A stretch of 64,000 bases of DNA from Peromyscus leucopus (GCF_004664715.2 NC_051075.1:28142832-28206831); one strand, 5' to 3'; positions 1 through 12,101 are shown, counted from the first letter of the stretch. Made by a program: numbers and translations. The notes: generated by a model not told the origin, from the letters alone.

Positions 1-1690
1 AACAGCTTGGTACTGGTATAAAAACTGACATACGGACCAATGGAATCGAATTGAAGACCCTGACATTAATCCATGCACATATGAACACCTGGTTTTTGAC
101 AAAGGAGCCAAAACTATACAATGGAAAAAAGAAAGTATCTTCAACAAATGGTGCTGGCATAACTGGATGTCAATATGTAAAAGATTACAAATAGATCCAT
201 ATCTGTCACCATGCAAAAAACTCAAGTCCAAGTGGATCAAAGACCTAAACATAAATCCAGTTACACTAAACTTAAAAGAAAAGAAAGTAGGAAGCACTCT
301 TGAATGCATTGGCACTGGAGACCATTTCCTAAATAAAACACCAACAGCACAGACCCTGAGCACAACAATTAATAAATGGGACCTCTCAAAACTGAGAAGC
401 TTTTGCAGGGCAAAAGACACAGTCAATAAGACAAAAAGACAGCTAACAGAATGGGAAAAGATCTTCACCAACCCCACATCTGACAGAGGATTGATCTCCA
501 CAGTATATAAAGAACTCAAGAAACTAGACATCAAAATACTGAATAGTCCAATTAAAAAATGGGCTAAAGAGCTAAACAGAGAATTCACAAAACAAGAACT
601 ACAAATGGCTGAAAGACATTTAAAGAAATGCTCAACATCCTTAATCATCAGAGAAATGCAAATCAAAATGACTCTGAGATACCACCTTACACCTGTCAGA
701 ATGGCTACATTCAATAAACCAATGACAGTCAATGTTGGAGAGGATGTGGAGCAAAGGGAACACTCCTCCACTGTTGGTGGGAATGTAAACTTGTACAACC
801 TCTGTGGAAATCATTATGGCGGTTTCTCAGAAAATTAGGAATCGAACTACCTCAAGACCCAGCCATCCCACTCTTGGGCATATACCCAAGGAATGCTGAT
901 TCATACCATAAAGATACATGCTCAGCTATGTTCATAGCAGCACTATTTGTAATAGCCAGAACCTGGAAACAACCTAGATGCCCATCAACGGAAGAATGGA
1001 TGAAAAAAAATGTGGTACATATACACAATGGAATACTACTCAGCAGAGAAAAACAATGAAAGTATGAAATTTGCAGGCAAATGGATGGAACTAGAAAAAA
1101 TCATCCTGAGTGAGGTAACCCAAACCCAGAAAGACAGTCATGGTATGTACTCACTCATAAGTGGATTCTAGATATAAAATAAAGAACAATCAGACCACAA
1201 CCCATAGAACCATGGAGGCTATATATATATAGCATGGAGGTCCCTAGGACGACTGTGGCTTATAATAAATTTCGGTTCTACTCAATTATTGAAAAAAAAT
1301 AGCCAAGTGAATGGAAACACATGAACTATGAACCAAAGGCTGAGGGGCTCCCAGCTGGATCAGGCCCTCTGAATAGGTGAGACAGCTTGATCAGTTTGGG
1401 AGGTAACTAGGCAGTGGGACCAAGTCCTGTGCTCATTGCATGAGTTGGCTGTTTGAAACCTGGAGCTTATGCAGGGACACTTGGCTCAGTCTGGGAGGAA
1501 GGGACTGGACCTGCCTGGACTGAGTCTACCAGGTTGATTGCAGTCCTCGGGGGAGGATTTGCCCTGGAGGAGGTGGGAATGGGGGGTGGGCTGGGGGTAA
1601 GGAGAGGGCGTGGGAGGGGGGAGAATAGGGAAACCCGTGGCTAATATGTAGAACTGAATGGTATGGTAAAATAAAATAAAATAAAATAAA
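1..1690 (+). mobile_element. L1 3' portion (ORF2 C-terminus, 3' UTR, A-rich tail); 5' end outside window
   Basis: The left edge opens inside L1 ORF2. Reading the + strand gives the conserved ORF2 C-terminal block ([16 protein letters not shown], then LNREFT, then [20 protein letters not shown]), then the terminal block ending MYSLISG and a stop at about 1169-1171. The 3' UTR follows, with the G-rich stretch at 1560-1630 typical of rodent L1 and an AAAAT-repeat tail at 1666-1690. It is the same 3' UTR subfamily as the copies at 41359-41932 and 49705-50606. Several frameshifts show it is dead. The 5' boundary and target duplication cannot be seen. Confidence 0.93.
167..1171 (+). pseudogene. L1 ORF2 C-terminal remnant
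   Basis: A 223-residue open stretch (167-838) and a 61-residue stretch (874-1059) in different frames together cover the end of L1 ORF2p, after the reverse transcriptase. The frame breaks near 690-720, where sequence between [13 protein letters not shown] and the [11 protein letters not shown] block is disturbed, and again near 838. No catalytic domain lies in this part. The stretch is non-functional, and the start Met at 167 is internal to the original ORF. Confidence 0.9.
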
Positions 1691-1691
1691 G

Positions 1692-2120
1692 AATTTAGAA
1701 GGCTGAGTTTTGATGGGATATGAGTCATACATACCTGTTTAAAACTAAAGAAACAGTAAGATCCTCTTTGAACTCATGGGAGAAAGTAGAAAAGAAGATG
1801 ATACATCACACTGATCCTTTGCATTTTGCTGGATTTAATTCACTCTTATTTATATGGATATCAAACACTTAAGAAGCTATAGATAACCACAGCACATAGT
1901 TTGTGCATTGATGAGAGGCACATAAAGTTTTGTGACTTCCCTTGATGTGAAGTTCTCTGGGTACAACAGAACTGATGCAGATTTTGGTAGTCCTAGGAAA
2001 GGCTTTGAACATTTTCTCATTTTATTTATGCTGTGGAAAATGGGTCTGGTACACAAGTCTCATTAGAAGCAAAGGAGGATCTGTATAAAGAAAAGATAGC
2101 CATTAAGACTGTATACCCGG
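1692..2120. other. Unique-looking spacer
   Basis: I see no repeat or coding signal in this AT-rich stretch between two L1 fragments. Confidence 0.4.
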
Positions 2121-2930
2121 GCTGGAGAGATTGCTTGGTCAAACATTAGGTGGAGCTCGGAGACTCTGGTAGGAGATGGGAAAGAAAAACTGTAGGAGCC
2201 AGAGGGGTGGAGGACACCAAGAGAACATGGCCCATAGAATCAACTAGCAGGGCTCCTGGGGCCTCACAGAGACTGAAACAACAATCACAGAACCTGCATG
2301 GGTCTGCCTCAGGCACTCTGCATATAAGCTGTGGTTCTTTAGCTTGAGGTTTTTGTTGGACTCCTAATGGTGGTAGTGGGGGTGTCTCCAACATTTTTTC
2401 CCTGCTTATGGGACCTATTTACTCCTACTGAGTGTAGCTGAAGTTTTCCTGTGTCCTGCCCAGTCTGCATCCTCTTGCAGCCACTCAGACCCAAGTAAAC
2501 ACATACAGGCTTATATTAATTAAAACTGCTCAGCCATTAGATCAGGATAACTACTGACTAGCTCTTACACTTAAACTCAGCCCATTTCTGTTAATCTATA
2601 TATTACCACATGTTCCATGGCTTTACCTGTGTGCCATTACATGCTGTTCCCTGAATGACGGGCTGGCATCTCCTCACTCAACTGAGTTGCCTCATCGAGC
2701 CTTGGTATGAAGGTTTATGCCTAATCTTATTGCATCTCGTTATGCTGAGTTCAGCTGATATCACTGGGAGGCCTCCTCTTTTATGAAGAAAAATATAAGA
2801 GCAATGAATCTGGGGGAAGAGAGAAAGGGAGGGAGGTTGGGAAGGAGGGAAGGAAAGGAGGGTGCAGTTGGGATGTATTGTGTGAAAGGAGAATAAATGA
2901 ATAAAATACAATTTAAAAATACTATGCAAC
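2120..2930 (+). mobile_element. Old Lx-type L1 3' UTR fragment, split by an LTR
   Basis: The + strand has the old rodent L1 3' UTR signature: a block with GGAGGACACCAAGAGAACA and 'GAATCAACT', then 'CTCCTACTG', and after an inserted LTR the continuation 'TTGCCTCATCGAGCCTTGGT', 'CTTATTGCATCTCGTTATGC', a G-rich tract at 2815-2870 and an A-rich end near 2895-2930. The two halves join cleanly when 2433-2680 and one TSD copy are removed. It is diverged, consistent with an old insertion. Confidence 0.8.
2433..2680 (-). mobile_element. Solo LTR, ERV2 type (family B), nested in Lx L1
   Basis: A 248-bp unit starts TG and ends CA. It is flanked by a perfect 6-bp duplication ACTGAG (2427-2432 and 2681-2686) inside the L1 3' UTR. 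Six-base duplications are the usual mark of class II ERV integrase. It shares internal wording (TAAACACA..., AGCTCTTACACTTAAA, CCATTTCTGTTAATCTAT) with LTRs at 16599, 35989 and 61020, all on the - strand. It is shorter than those copies, so internal deletion or a short variant is likely. Confidence 0.8.
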
Positions 2931-3465
2931 CACCTACAATACTTTCAAGAGGCTGGGCTGTATTAGTAGTAGTGTTAGGCTGCTAGTCTTGACCTCCAGC
3001 ATGGTAGACAGACTACCGACTATACTCACATGGCTTAGGGCTTATTTCCAGGGATTATTTGACAGCCTTTGTTTCCTTGGATCTCACACCTGAGAAAGCA
3101 CTGCAGTTTAGAGCAGAGTGACATTCTCTAGTCATCCATCTTGTTATGTCCAAGTAACACGTGTTGGCTTTGCTATCAGACAAATTGTAGTAGAAATCCC
3201 TCATCTTCCACTAGTTAATGTATCCTTGGCATAGATTAAGCTTTTTAAATTCATAAAATGTCAATTTGCTTAGCTGTAAAGGAGACATAAATAAAAATGA
3301 TATAATGATAATACCCTGTGGGTTTCTTAGTAGAGAAGTAAGATATTTCGTGTAAATAATTGGCATATAGCTTGGGAAATAGTTAAGTAGTTATTGAATA
3401 TGAACTTCATTGAGATTATCACTGTAGGAAAGTGATATCTATTCTCAATAGTAAAAGGTATCTGC
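2931..3465. other. Unique-looking spacer
   Basis: No recognisable repeat or exon. AT-rich sequence between two Lx fragments. Confidence 0.35.
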
Positions 3466-3467
3466 AG

Positions 3468-3755
3468 ATTTTTTTAATTATTAATAAAATTAACTTATTT
3501 ACTTTACATCCTGACTGCAGTTTCCACTCCCTCTTGTTCTCCTATTCCTTCCCCACACCTCCCCTCTGCCCAACCCCATCTACTCCTCTGTTTCTGTTCA
3601 GAAAGGGGCAGGCCTCCCATGGATATCTACAAAACATAGTACATCAAGTTGCAGGAATTCTAAGCACTTTCCCTTGTACTAAGGCTGGGCAAGGCAGCCT
3701 AGTGTGAAGAATAGGCTCTAAAAAGCCAGCTAATGTATCAGAGACTGCATATCTT
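3468..3755 (-). mobile_element. Lx-type L1 3' UTR fragment
   Basis: The pyrimidine-rich block at 3510-3600 followed by 'AGAAAGGGGCAGGCCTCCCATGG'-type wording and 'ACATCAAGTTGCAG' is the reverse complement of the old Lx 3' UTR. T-rich sequence at 3468-3500 would be the reversed tail. Only the last ~290 bp is present. Confidence 0.7.
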
Positions 3756-3956
3756 AAAATTCAGCATAGTTATCATTCTACTTTTTTGTGATTTAGTTTT
3801 CTATTTCTATGTGGTAAACTACTTAAAATAACTTCAGATAACATTTTGTAATTCTTATCCCTGCCATCCTATTGGCTGAGTGAATTCAGGAGCTGTTTGC
3901 GTACTGGGGCATCTACTGTGATTGTAGTTAGGAATTAGCTATGGGTGAGTTCACTA

Positions 3957-3972
3957 AAAGTTTGATTAGGTT
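3957..3972. repeat. Left target-site duplication of twin-primed L1
   Basis: AAAGTTTGATTAGGTT at 3957-3972 matches AAAGTTTGGCTGGGTT at 7152-7167 at 13 of 16 positions, and all three differences are transitions. That is the pattern expected of an aged target duplication. Confidence 0.7.
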
Positions 3973-3989
3973 GTAGTCTGATTATCATT

Positions 3990-6270
3990 TGCTTTATTTC
4001 TAGTATCCACTTATAAGTGAGTACATACAATGTTTGTCTTTCTTAGTTTGAGTTATCTCATCCAGGATGATATATTCTTGTACCATCCATTTGCCTCCAA
4101 ATTTCATGGTTTTTTACAGTTGAGTAATACTCCTTGTGTATATGTACTACGTTTTCTTTATCTATTCTGCAGTCCAGGGGCATCGAGGTTGCTTTTAGGT
4201 TCTAGCTATTATGAACAATGGTGCTATGAACATAGTTGATCAAGTGTCCTTGTGGTATGATTGAGCATTCCTTTGGTATATACCCAAGAGTGGTATCATT
4301 GGGTCTTGAGGTAAATTGATTCCCAATTTTCTGAGAAATTGCCATACTGATTTCCAATGTGGCTGTACTAGTTTGCAATTTCACCAACAGTGTAGGAGTG
4401 TTCCCCTTGTTCCACATCCTCTTCAACATAAGCTGTCATCAGTGTTTGTGATCTTAGCCATTCTGATAGATGTAAAATGGTATCTCAGAGTCATTTTGAT
4501 TTGCATTTCACTGATGACTAAGGATGTGAGCAATTCCTTAAATATCTTTCGGCCATTTGGGATTCTTCCATTGAAAATTCTCTGTTAAGCTCTGTAGCTC
4601 ATTTTTTAAATTGGATTGTTTGGTACTTTGCTGTCTAGTTTCTTGTCTTCTTTATATATATATTTTGGAGATCAGCCCTCTGTCAGATGTGGGGTTGGTG
4701 AAGATCTTTTCCCATTCTGTAGGCTTTTATTTTGTCTCATTTACTGTGTGTCATTTGCCTTACAGAAGCTACTCATTTTCAAGAGATCCCATTTATTAAT
4801 TGTTATTACCAGTGTCTGTGCTACTGGTTTTATATATAGGAAGTTATCTCCTGTACCAATACATTCTAGACTACTTCTTACTTTCTTCTCTATCAAGTCA
4901 GAGTAGCTGGATTTAAATTGAGGTCTTTGATCCACTTAGATTTGAGTTTTGTGCATAGTGATTGATATGGATCTATTTGCAATCTTCTAAATGTTGACAT
5001 CCATTTATCCCAGGACAATTTGTTGAGGATGCTTTCTTTTTTCCAATGTATAGCTTTGCCTTCTTTGTCAAAAAACAGATGTTCTTAGGTGTATGGATTA
5101 ATGCCATGATCTTCAGTTATATTCCAATGGTCCACATGTTGGTTTTAATGGCAATACCAAGCTGTTTTTATTACTATAGCTCTACAATAGAGCTTGAAGT
5201 CAGGGATGGTGATATCTCCAGAAGTTGCTTTATTTTAAAGGATTTTTCTAGATATCCTAGGTTTTCTGTTTTTCCATATGAAGTTGATATTGTTCTTTAG
5301 AGGTCTAAAAGAATTGTGTTGGGATTTTGGTGGGGATTGCATTGAATCTGTAGATTGTTTATGGTAAGATTGCCATTTTTATTATGTTGGTTCTTCCTAT
5401 CCATGAATAAGGGAGATCTTTCCATTTTCTGATATCTTATTCAATTTCTTTCTTCAGAGATTCAAAGTTCTTCTCATACAGGCTTTTCACTTGCCTAGTT
5501 AGAGTTACCCCAAGGTATTTTATATTATTTATAGCTATTGTAAAGGGTGATGTTTCTCTGATTTCTTTCTCAGCCTGTTTATCATTTGTGTATAGGATGA
5601 CTACTGACTTTTTTGAGTTAGTTTTGTATCCTGTGACATTACTGAAGGTGTTTATCAGTTGTAGGGGTTCCCTGGTAGAATTTTTGGGGTCACTTATGTA
5701 GACTATTATATCATATTCAAATAGAGAAAGTTTGACTTCTTCCTTTACAATTTGTATCCCCTTAATCTCCTTTTGTTGTCTTTTTGCTATAGCTAGAAAT
5801 TCAAGTGCTATATTGAATAAATATGGGGAAAGTGGACAGTCTTGTCTTGTTCCTGATTGTAATGGAATCGCTTTGAATTTCTCTCCATTTAATTTGATGT
5901 TGGCTGACAGCTTGCTGTAAATTGACTTTATTATGTTTAGGTATTCCTTATATTCCTGATATTTCCAAGACCTTTATCATGAAGGGGTATTGGATTTTGT
6001 CAAAGACTTTTTCAGTATCTAATGTGATGATGATGTGTCTTTTTTTCTTTCAGTTTGTTTATATGATAGATTACATTGACAGATTTTTTTATGTTGAACC
6101 ATCCCTGCATCCCTGGGATGAAATGTACTTGACCATGGTGGATTAATTTTTAATGTGTTCTTGGATTTAGTATGGCTGTATTTTATTGAGTATTTTTGCA
6201 TCAATGTTCATGAGGGAGATTGGTCTTTAATTCTCTTTCTTTGTTGCATTTTTGTGTGATTTGGATGACA
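3990..6270 (-). pseudogene. L1 ORF2 remnant (RT to C-terminus), inverted segment
   Basis: On the - strand this reads ORF2 from the RT thumb/palm flank to the C-terminal end, including [16 protein letters not shown] and WDLLKMSSFCKA near 4741-4935. It is full of stops and frameshifts, so the longest pieces are below 100 residues. The RT active-site FADD lies at about 5708-5720 but is altered (the + strand reads ...TATTATATCATATTCAAATAG). It has no function now. Confidence 0.8.
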
Positions 6271-6274
6271 AGGT

Positions 6275-7151
6275 AACTGTAGCCTCAACCCACAGCTCCA
6301 GAGAAGCTAGGAAATAGGGAGGGATGTACAGATCACCTTGGGAAGGAGAAACAGAGGAGATCTCCAAGAGTAAACTGGGGATGGGGGGGCAATAGAGGGG
6401 AGGGGATGGGTGATAAGAACATGAGGGAATGGGATCATCAAGCTGGGGTGGGACAGAGTAGAAGAGCAATGAAAGAGATATTTTGATAGAGGGTGAGATT
6501 ATGAGGTAAGGGAGAAACTGGTGCTAGGTAAATTCCCAGGAATCTAAAAGATGACCCTAGATTAGACTATTAGCTATAGTGGTGAGGCTGCCTGAACTGG
6601 TAATCAGATTGGTGACTACCCTAACTGCCATAATAGAGCCTTCATCCAGTAACTGATGGAAACAGATGCAGAGATTCATAACCAAGCACCAGGCCCAGCT
6701 CCAGGAGTTCAAAGAGAGGGAAAGGGGATTATAAGAGCAAGGGGGATCAAGATCATGATGGGGAAACTGAACAGAGCCAACTGAAACAAGCTCATAGGAA
6801 CTCACAAACTTTAGACCAACAGCTGTGGAACCTGCATGGGACCAGACTAGACCTGCTGCATACAGGAGACAGTTGTATAGCTGGGTATGTTTGAGGGGCC
6901 CCAGATAGTGTCATCAGGATCTATCCTTTGTGCATGAGCTGGCTTTCTGGATCCCATTATCTATGGTCTAACACTTTGCTCACCCTTGGTTCAGGGGGAA
7001 GGGGCTTGGTCCTGCCTCAACTGAATGCACTAGGCTTAGCTGTCCCCCTTTTGGAGGAAGGGATGAGGGGAAGGTCAGAGGGGGGAGGTTGGGGCGGTGG
7101 GGAGGGATGAGAGAGGGATCTGTGGTGGGCATGAAAGATGCATAAAAAAAT
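6275..7151 (+). repeat. L1 3' UTR, forward segment of the twin-primed element
   Basis: Forward 3' UTR landmarks are present: 'CCACAGCTCCAGAGAAGCTA', a G-rich stretch at 6375-6410, 'AACCTGCATGGGACCAGACTAG', 'ATGAGCTGGCTTTCTGG', a second G-rich stretch at 7055-7115 and the A-rich tail. It is old by its divergence from the younger 3' UTRs in this window. Confidence 0.8.
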
Positions 7152-7263
7152 AAAGTTTGGCTGGGTTGATTTGCACAATGGCTCACACACATGGCTGACA
7201 TGTGAAGCTAGCTCTTCACAAAGAAGTAGACTTTCCCTGTGTCCTATGCATGGCCTCCTTATA

Positions 7264-7670
7264 TGGTGATATTTTATTTGTACTGAAATGTGATTTTAAT
7301 TTTATGTTAATAAATAAAGTTGCCCTGGGGTCAGAGCTATTAGAGCCATAGCAAGAGCGTGGTGGTTAGAAGAGCTAGGTAGATTTCTGTGTGTTCAGGG
7401 ATACAGCCAGTATTGGAGACATATGCCTTTAAGACCTGGAGGGCGGTACTTACAGGCAGTGACAAGGCAGTCATGTGGTTGGGTTTACAACCAATGAGAA
7501 GGCAGAACAGAAAGACTATTTAAAGATAGACAAACAGGAAGAAGCTCTCTCGGGGAAGTTAGGAGCACTGCAGGAGGTAAGATTTTATCTCTGAGCTCTG
7601 ACCTCTCGGCTTTCTCTTTTACATTGGCTCTGTGTTTCTTATTTTAATAAGACGATTGGTTACATCTACA
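7264..7670 (+). mobile_element. Solo LTR (family A)
   Basis: A 407-bp unit starts TGGTGATATT and ends ATCTACA, flanked by TCCTTATA at 7256-7263 and 7671-7678. It has a TATA-like TATTTAAAG near 7516 and, after it, the R/U5-like block 'CTCTGAGCTCTGACCTCTCGG'. The same block occurs at 56487 before a tRNA-Lys primer site and at 63910 on the - strand. The 8-bp repeat is longer than the 6 bp usual for ERV2, so two bases may match by chance. Confidence 0.8.
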
Positions 7671-7678
7671 TCCTTATA

Positions 7679-8848
7679 TAGCTGGGTCTTCTTGGTACTA
7701 TAGCTGTTTTTCAAAATGCAAAATCTGAGGAGTATTTTAAGGAATGAAAGGTATAGAACCTTCTAGTTAAGTTGAGAATTATGCTCTAAATGGACATAGC
7801 ATCTTTTTAATCACATTCTATAACTTTGCAAGGCGGCCTTACCAATATTCTGTAGTGTAGATCAATGAACTACATCTTTTAGAAAATACCATTACAGAAG
7901 AGCCTCTGGGGTAGTAACAGTTGTTTGTTTTTAAAAATATAGTAAATTTCATTCTTTTCCCTTACCAAAGCAATTCATATTCCATGCTCCCCCCAAGAAA
8001 TATAGCCTGAGCTCCTATCCAAGCCTTACCAAATATGCATAATTATGTCACTAAATTCATAGAGTCAGCTCTCATCTAAGCTATGTTCATGTACAGATTC
8101 CTCAGGTACTAATCTGCAAGGTTGCTTTCCTTTATCAACAACCAATTCAACATGATACAATATATAATCTGTATAAACTTGTCATATTATGTCTGTTACA
8201 TGGGATATCCACAGAAGATAAAATGGGATAAGATGCTGATGTCAGCCAGTGAGGCATAGTTGTTCTGTAATTCAACATGGTGCATGTCATATTTCTTTGA
8301 TTATACCTACTTCCTGCCTTCATGCAGTGGTGTTTAGTAAGCTTGGCAACATCCTTGGGTTAATCTGGATTTTCCATATGGAATATCCTGTGTTCAAGGT
8401 GGACATGTGAGGTTCTAGAGACCTCTTTTCATGTGAGCTATTTTTTTTCCCTTTCCAGTCCAAGTTTTTATTATTGCTATTATAGTTCTATAGATTTCTT
8501 GTGTGTCAAACATAATTTTATTAGGCCGGACACATAACTATTTTCTCTCATGCTAACATATTCTATTTCTTGACCTGGATATGAAGCTATATCCTTAAGA
8601 TTCTTAGAAACATTCATGCTTAGGTCAACCAGTCTGGGAGGCAACCCCCAAAACTTTTGAAGTCTTAACAAAGAGTCTAAAATTCATGTCTCTGATGTTA
8701 ATTTCACTCAGAGTTCACATCTTAGTGTCAGATCCTAGATCTGATATTATAAGTTCTTTACAAATTTTGAGAACTTTTTTTCTATCTGAAGAAATCTTCT
8801 AATTTATTGTTCATCAAAAATTTTGCTCAAAATCAAAATGATTCCTAT

Positions 8849-8849
<1 letters not shown>
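7679..8849. other. Unique-looking AT-rich DNA
   Basis: I see no repeat, RNA gene or exon here. Confidence 0.4.
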
Positions 8850-8930
<81 letters not shown>

Positions 8931-8945
8931 GGGGAGAGAGAGAGA
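8850..8945. repeat. (CA)n(GA)n compound microsatellite
   Basis: CA units run to 8879 and switch to GA units to about 8945, with one short GGGG break near 8929. Confidence 0.97.
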
Positions 8946-11249
8946 ATATGTATGTATATATGACTATATCGAACTAAAAGAAATCAGAATATGAGAATAT
9001 ACTTAAGTAGAGACATCAACATAGACTTTATTATTTTGTGTTTTATCACAAACACAGATTTTCACTACATGTTCTACCACTACATGACATTCATCACATT
9101 TTCTCTGACATGAAGTAATAACTAACCCTATTTCACTTTATGTCCACAAATAGTCATAATGTTTCCAACAAAAATCAAGTAACTATTCCCTGCTATATAC
9201 TGGATATATAAAGTTTTTGTCATAGTAGTGCACCACTTCTTGATATGAAATATGGTTGGATTACATATTAGTAGACAACAAACAAGCATAAATAGTACCT
9301 TAAAACAATTTGGTATCTTTTTTCTTGTACTCTACTTTGACTGGAATCAACTGATTGGTTTTCTCTCAAGATCTTGAACATAGATTCAACCAGTAAAACT
9401 TACCTGATGTCTACATTAGGGTGCACACCCAGGACAGTCCACTAAGATGATTGATAGTTGATATTCCTGAATGGTAATTGAGACCTACTGACAGAAAAAT
9501 CGTCTTTCAATGTAACTTTATCCTTCTAGAGCATGACAATTATATTCTGAGAGAATACAAGAAGTATTAGTTAGCAAGAGATGCCAGGAATGTTAGTGGT
9601 GATTGTTTATTCTCTCTCATTCTATTAGTCAAAGCAATTACAGGGCCCACTCATATTCGGTAGAGTGGAATAATCATCTTTAGAGTTTGTCTGGGGAGTG
9701 GTATCATCCTTTTGGAGAAACCACCAAGACTGAGTCTTTTGTGATTGTCTTTGGAGAATACTGTCTTCGGATATGGTGAACAGGTCTATGCTGCCAGCTT
9801 CTTGCTGTCACTCTGCTCCCATCCTTACCTTTTCTTATCCTCCTTTACCCCATCCTTCTTCCTCATCTTGTTCTTCCCTAGTTGTTTTGTCAAAAGCTGG
9901 CACTACAGCCAAACAGCTGGATGGGAGATTCTAGTCACTGAAGATGAACACTGCTTCCTCTTTTGTCTCCGTTGATACTTTCCCTCAAATGTTAGCACAG
10001 ATCATCTCCACAGAATTGTAAATTCTAATATTTGCATGACTTAGGAGAAATAGATCATGATATTTGCTTTTGCTTAAAGTACTAGACTAGAGCAAATGAG
10101 GCAAAAGAGTATTCCATATGTTCCATGTCAGAACACTCATATCATTAGTGCACCGCATAATGGTGTGAGACCAGAAGTCAAGTTATAATTAATGTACTCT
10201 TTTGGTTCCTTTACTCCCCGGTGTGTCCCCCTCTGCATGATTCCTCCTGGGAAATACTGTGACAGCTAAGTCAGGGCCCAGGTTAATGTGGATTTCTGGT
10301 AAAGGCAGGTGAGATCTTATGAATACCACATGAATAATTCACATGACTTGAAAAAAAATAGTGTGAGGCAGAAGGAAATGAGAACTTTCTGTGCTCTGGA
10401 CAAAAATCATTGCCCTTTCTAGCAGTCTTCCTACAAGAAGCTTGAAAACTATAAACCTTCAACTTCCATCTTTAAAGAAGAAGTTGAAAAAGATAATTGA
10501 TGAGATTCTATAGATTAAAATGCAGTCACGGGAAATGTAAAAGAGTTTACTGGAGAAGAAAAGTATGATTTTTTTTTTTAAGTAAAAGTGCAATTTTAAA
10601 AGTAAGTAGGAAATAGAGCAGTAGTAAAATTAGTTTTCAGGTGTGCTTCGGTTGTAATGTGCTTCCCAGGAAAATTAATTCCTTTAAATAAAAGAAAAAA
10701 TTAAGAAATCGATGATGCTGAAGAGATGTATCAGTAGCAAATCAGGCTTGTGCCAAGCCCTGCATTCAATCCACAGCCAAATCAAAGATGAAACAAAAAG
10801 GAAAGAAAGAACTGGAGAGATCATAGAAACAAAATGTAACTGGCAAAAGTTTCTCAGTATAAACTAATCTCATTTCATTAATCTCTTTACATAGTTAGTG
10901 GGTACCTAGTGTATCAAGCACCATATGGATTCATTGGGACATAACACCACACAGTAGATTTGTTCTTTTTCTAGAAGAAATGAGAGTCTAGCAAATTAGG
11001 TAACTGCAGTAAAACATGATTACTTTTCTGATCAAAAAGGGCAGGGTGGACAATAGTTTCATGCATAGTAAAGTTAGAAGTCTTTTTCGAGGAAGTGTAT
11101 TTAACATGATTTCTTAAACGTGAATAACAGCTTTAAAATTGAAGTCATGTGGAGTTTCAGTTGGAGTAAATACCATCTCCTGTATCCAATTAGAACCATG
11201 CACAGAACACAGCAGGGCACATTCAAAGAAATAAGAGGATTCTCTTTGT
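8946..11249. other. Unique-looking DNA, no gene seen
   Basis: About 2.3 kb of AT-rich sequence. A short stretch at 10705-10790 faintly resembles a tRNA-derived SINE head (GAAGAGATGTATCAGTAG) but is too decayed to name. No exon-like frame is convincing. Confidence 0.4.
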
Positions 11250-11385
11250 GTGTAGTGGTGACTCAAGCCTGCAATCCTGTCACTCAGGAAGCAGAGAGGG
11301 AGGATAAGGATTTCCAGGCCACACTTAATAACATAATAAATTGGAGAGCAACCTTGGCTGTATGAAAGTTGTCTCATTACAAACA
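11250..11385 (+). repeat. Old B1/PB1-like SINE
   Basis: 'GTGGTGACTCAAGCCTGCAA' followed by 'TCACTCAGGAAGCAGAGAGG' and 'TTTCCAGGCCACACTTA' follows the B1 order (head, box A/B region, tail), with heavy divergence. Confidence 0.6.
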
Positions 11386-11594
11386 AAGCCAAGTAAAATA
11401 ACAGCACAAGGATTCTTTTGATGGTTAAAAACTCACTTATGATACATTGGTTAAATTTAGTAGAGATATAATTGCAAAGTGAATCAGGTCACAAATGAAC
11501 CAATAGCAAGATGCACATGTGTTTTTCAGTTTGACTATGGATACTTCAAAGGGTTTGCTCACAATGTTCTGAGAGCTTCTTGCTAGAGGTTTTG

Positions 11595-11820
11595 AAGATT
11601 TACTTGTTTTAGTCTATGAATATGTGTGTTTTGCCTTACCTGTATGTATGCTTGTGAACCATGCACATTCAGTGCCCATGGAGGCCAGAAGAGGGCTTTG
11701 GGTCCCTTGTAACTGGAGTAAGACATAGTTATGATCAACTACACGAGTGCTGGGAACCGAATGTAGGTCTTCTGCAAGACCCATGAGTGCTCTTAACCAC
11801 TGAGCCCTCTCTCCAGAGAT
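11595..11820 (-). repeat. B3/B2-type SINE
   Basis: On the - strand: CTGGAGAGAGGGCTCAGTGG, then TTAAGAGCACTCATGGGTCT, CGGTTCCCAGCACTCG, then CCCTCTTCTGGCCTCCATGG, ending in an A-rich tail near 11600. This is the tRNA-derived B3 family with both polymerase III boxes still readable. Confidence 0.85.
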
Positions 11821-11949
11821 TGCCACGTTTGATGGTAGATCTCATGTTCCTAGACCTATGGATACCCTGTATACACTCAATTGAAATAAATTCACAATAA
11901 TGGATTTCGTAATCTGCCTTAAGTTTAAAATTTGTATTACACATTTTTT

Positions 11950-12101
11950 TTTGTTTTTTTTGAGACAGGGTTTCTCTGTGTAGCTTTGTGCCTTTCCTGG
12001 AACTCACTTGGTAGCCCAGGCTGGCCTTGAACTCACAGAGATCCGCCTGCCTCTGCCTCCCGAGTGCTGGGATTAAAGGCGTGCGCCACCACCGCCCGGC
12101 C
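11950..12101 (-). repeat. Full-length B1 SINE with target duplication
   Basis: The reverse complement of B1 is complete from the T-rich tail (11944-11958) through GAGACAGGGTTTCTCTGTG to the GC-rich head CGCCACCACCGCCCGGC. TATTACACATTTTTT flanks both sides (from 11935 and from 12104). The tail variant 'AGCTTTGTGCCTTTCCTGG' points to a cricetid rodent. It is little diverged, so a fairly young insertion. Confidence 0.95.

Larger units (their letters stand above)
3973..7151 (+). mobile_element. L1 with 5' inversion (twin priming)
   Basis: Two L1 parts lie head to head. From 3973 to about 6270 the sequence is L1 ORF2 in reverse, running from the 3' UTR start at the left to the reverse-transcriptase region at the right. 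From about 6275 to 7151 it is L1 3' UTR in forward orientation, with an A-rich tail (7143-7154). The inverted part ends in the 3' UTR at 'AATCAGACTACAACC' and the forward part starts at 'CAACCCACAGCTCC', so the two abut in L1 coordinates and share the microhomology CAACC. With the flanking duplication this is one 3.18-kb insertion event. Confidence 0.85.

Noticed and set aside
8850..8945. Possible CRISPR-like or regulatory repeat
   Set aside because: Simple CA/GA dinucleotides only, no spacer structure.
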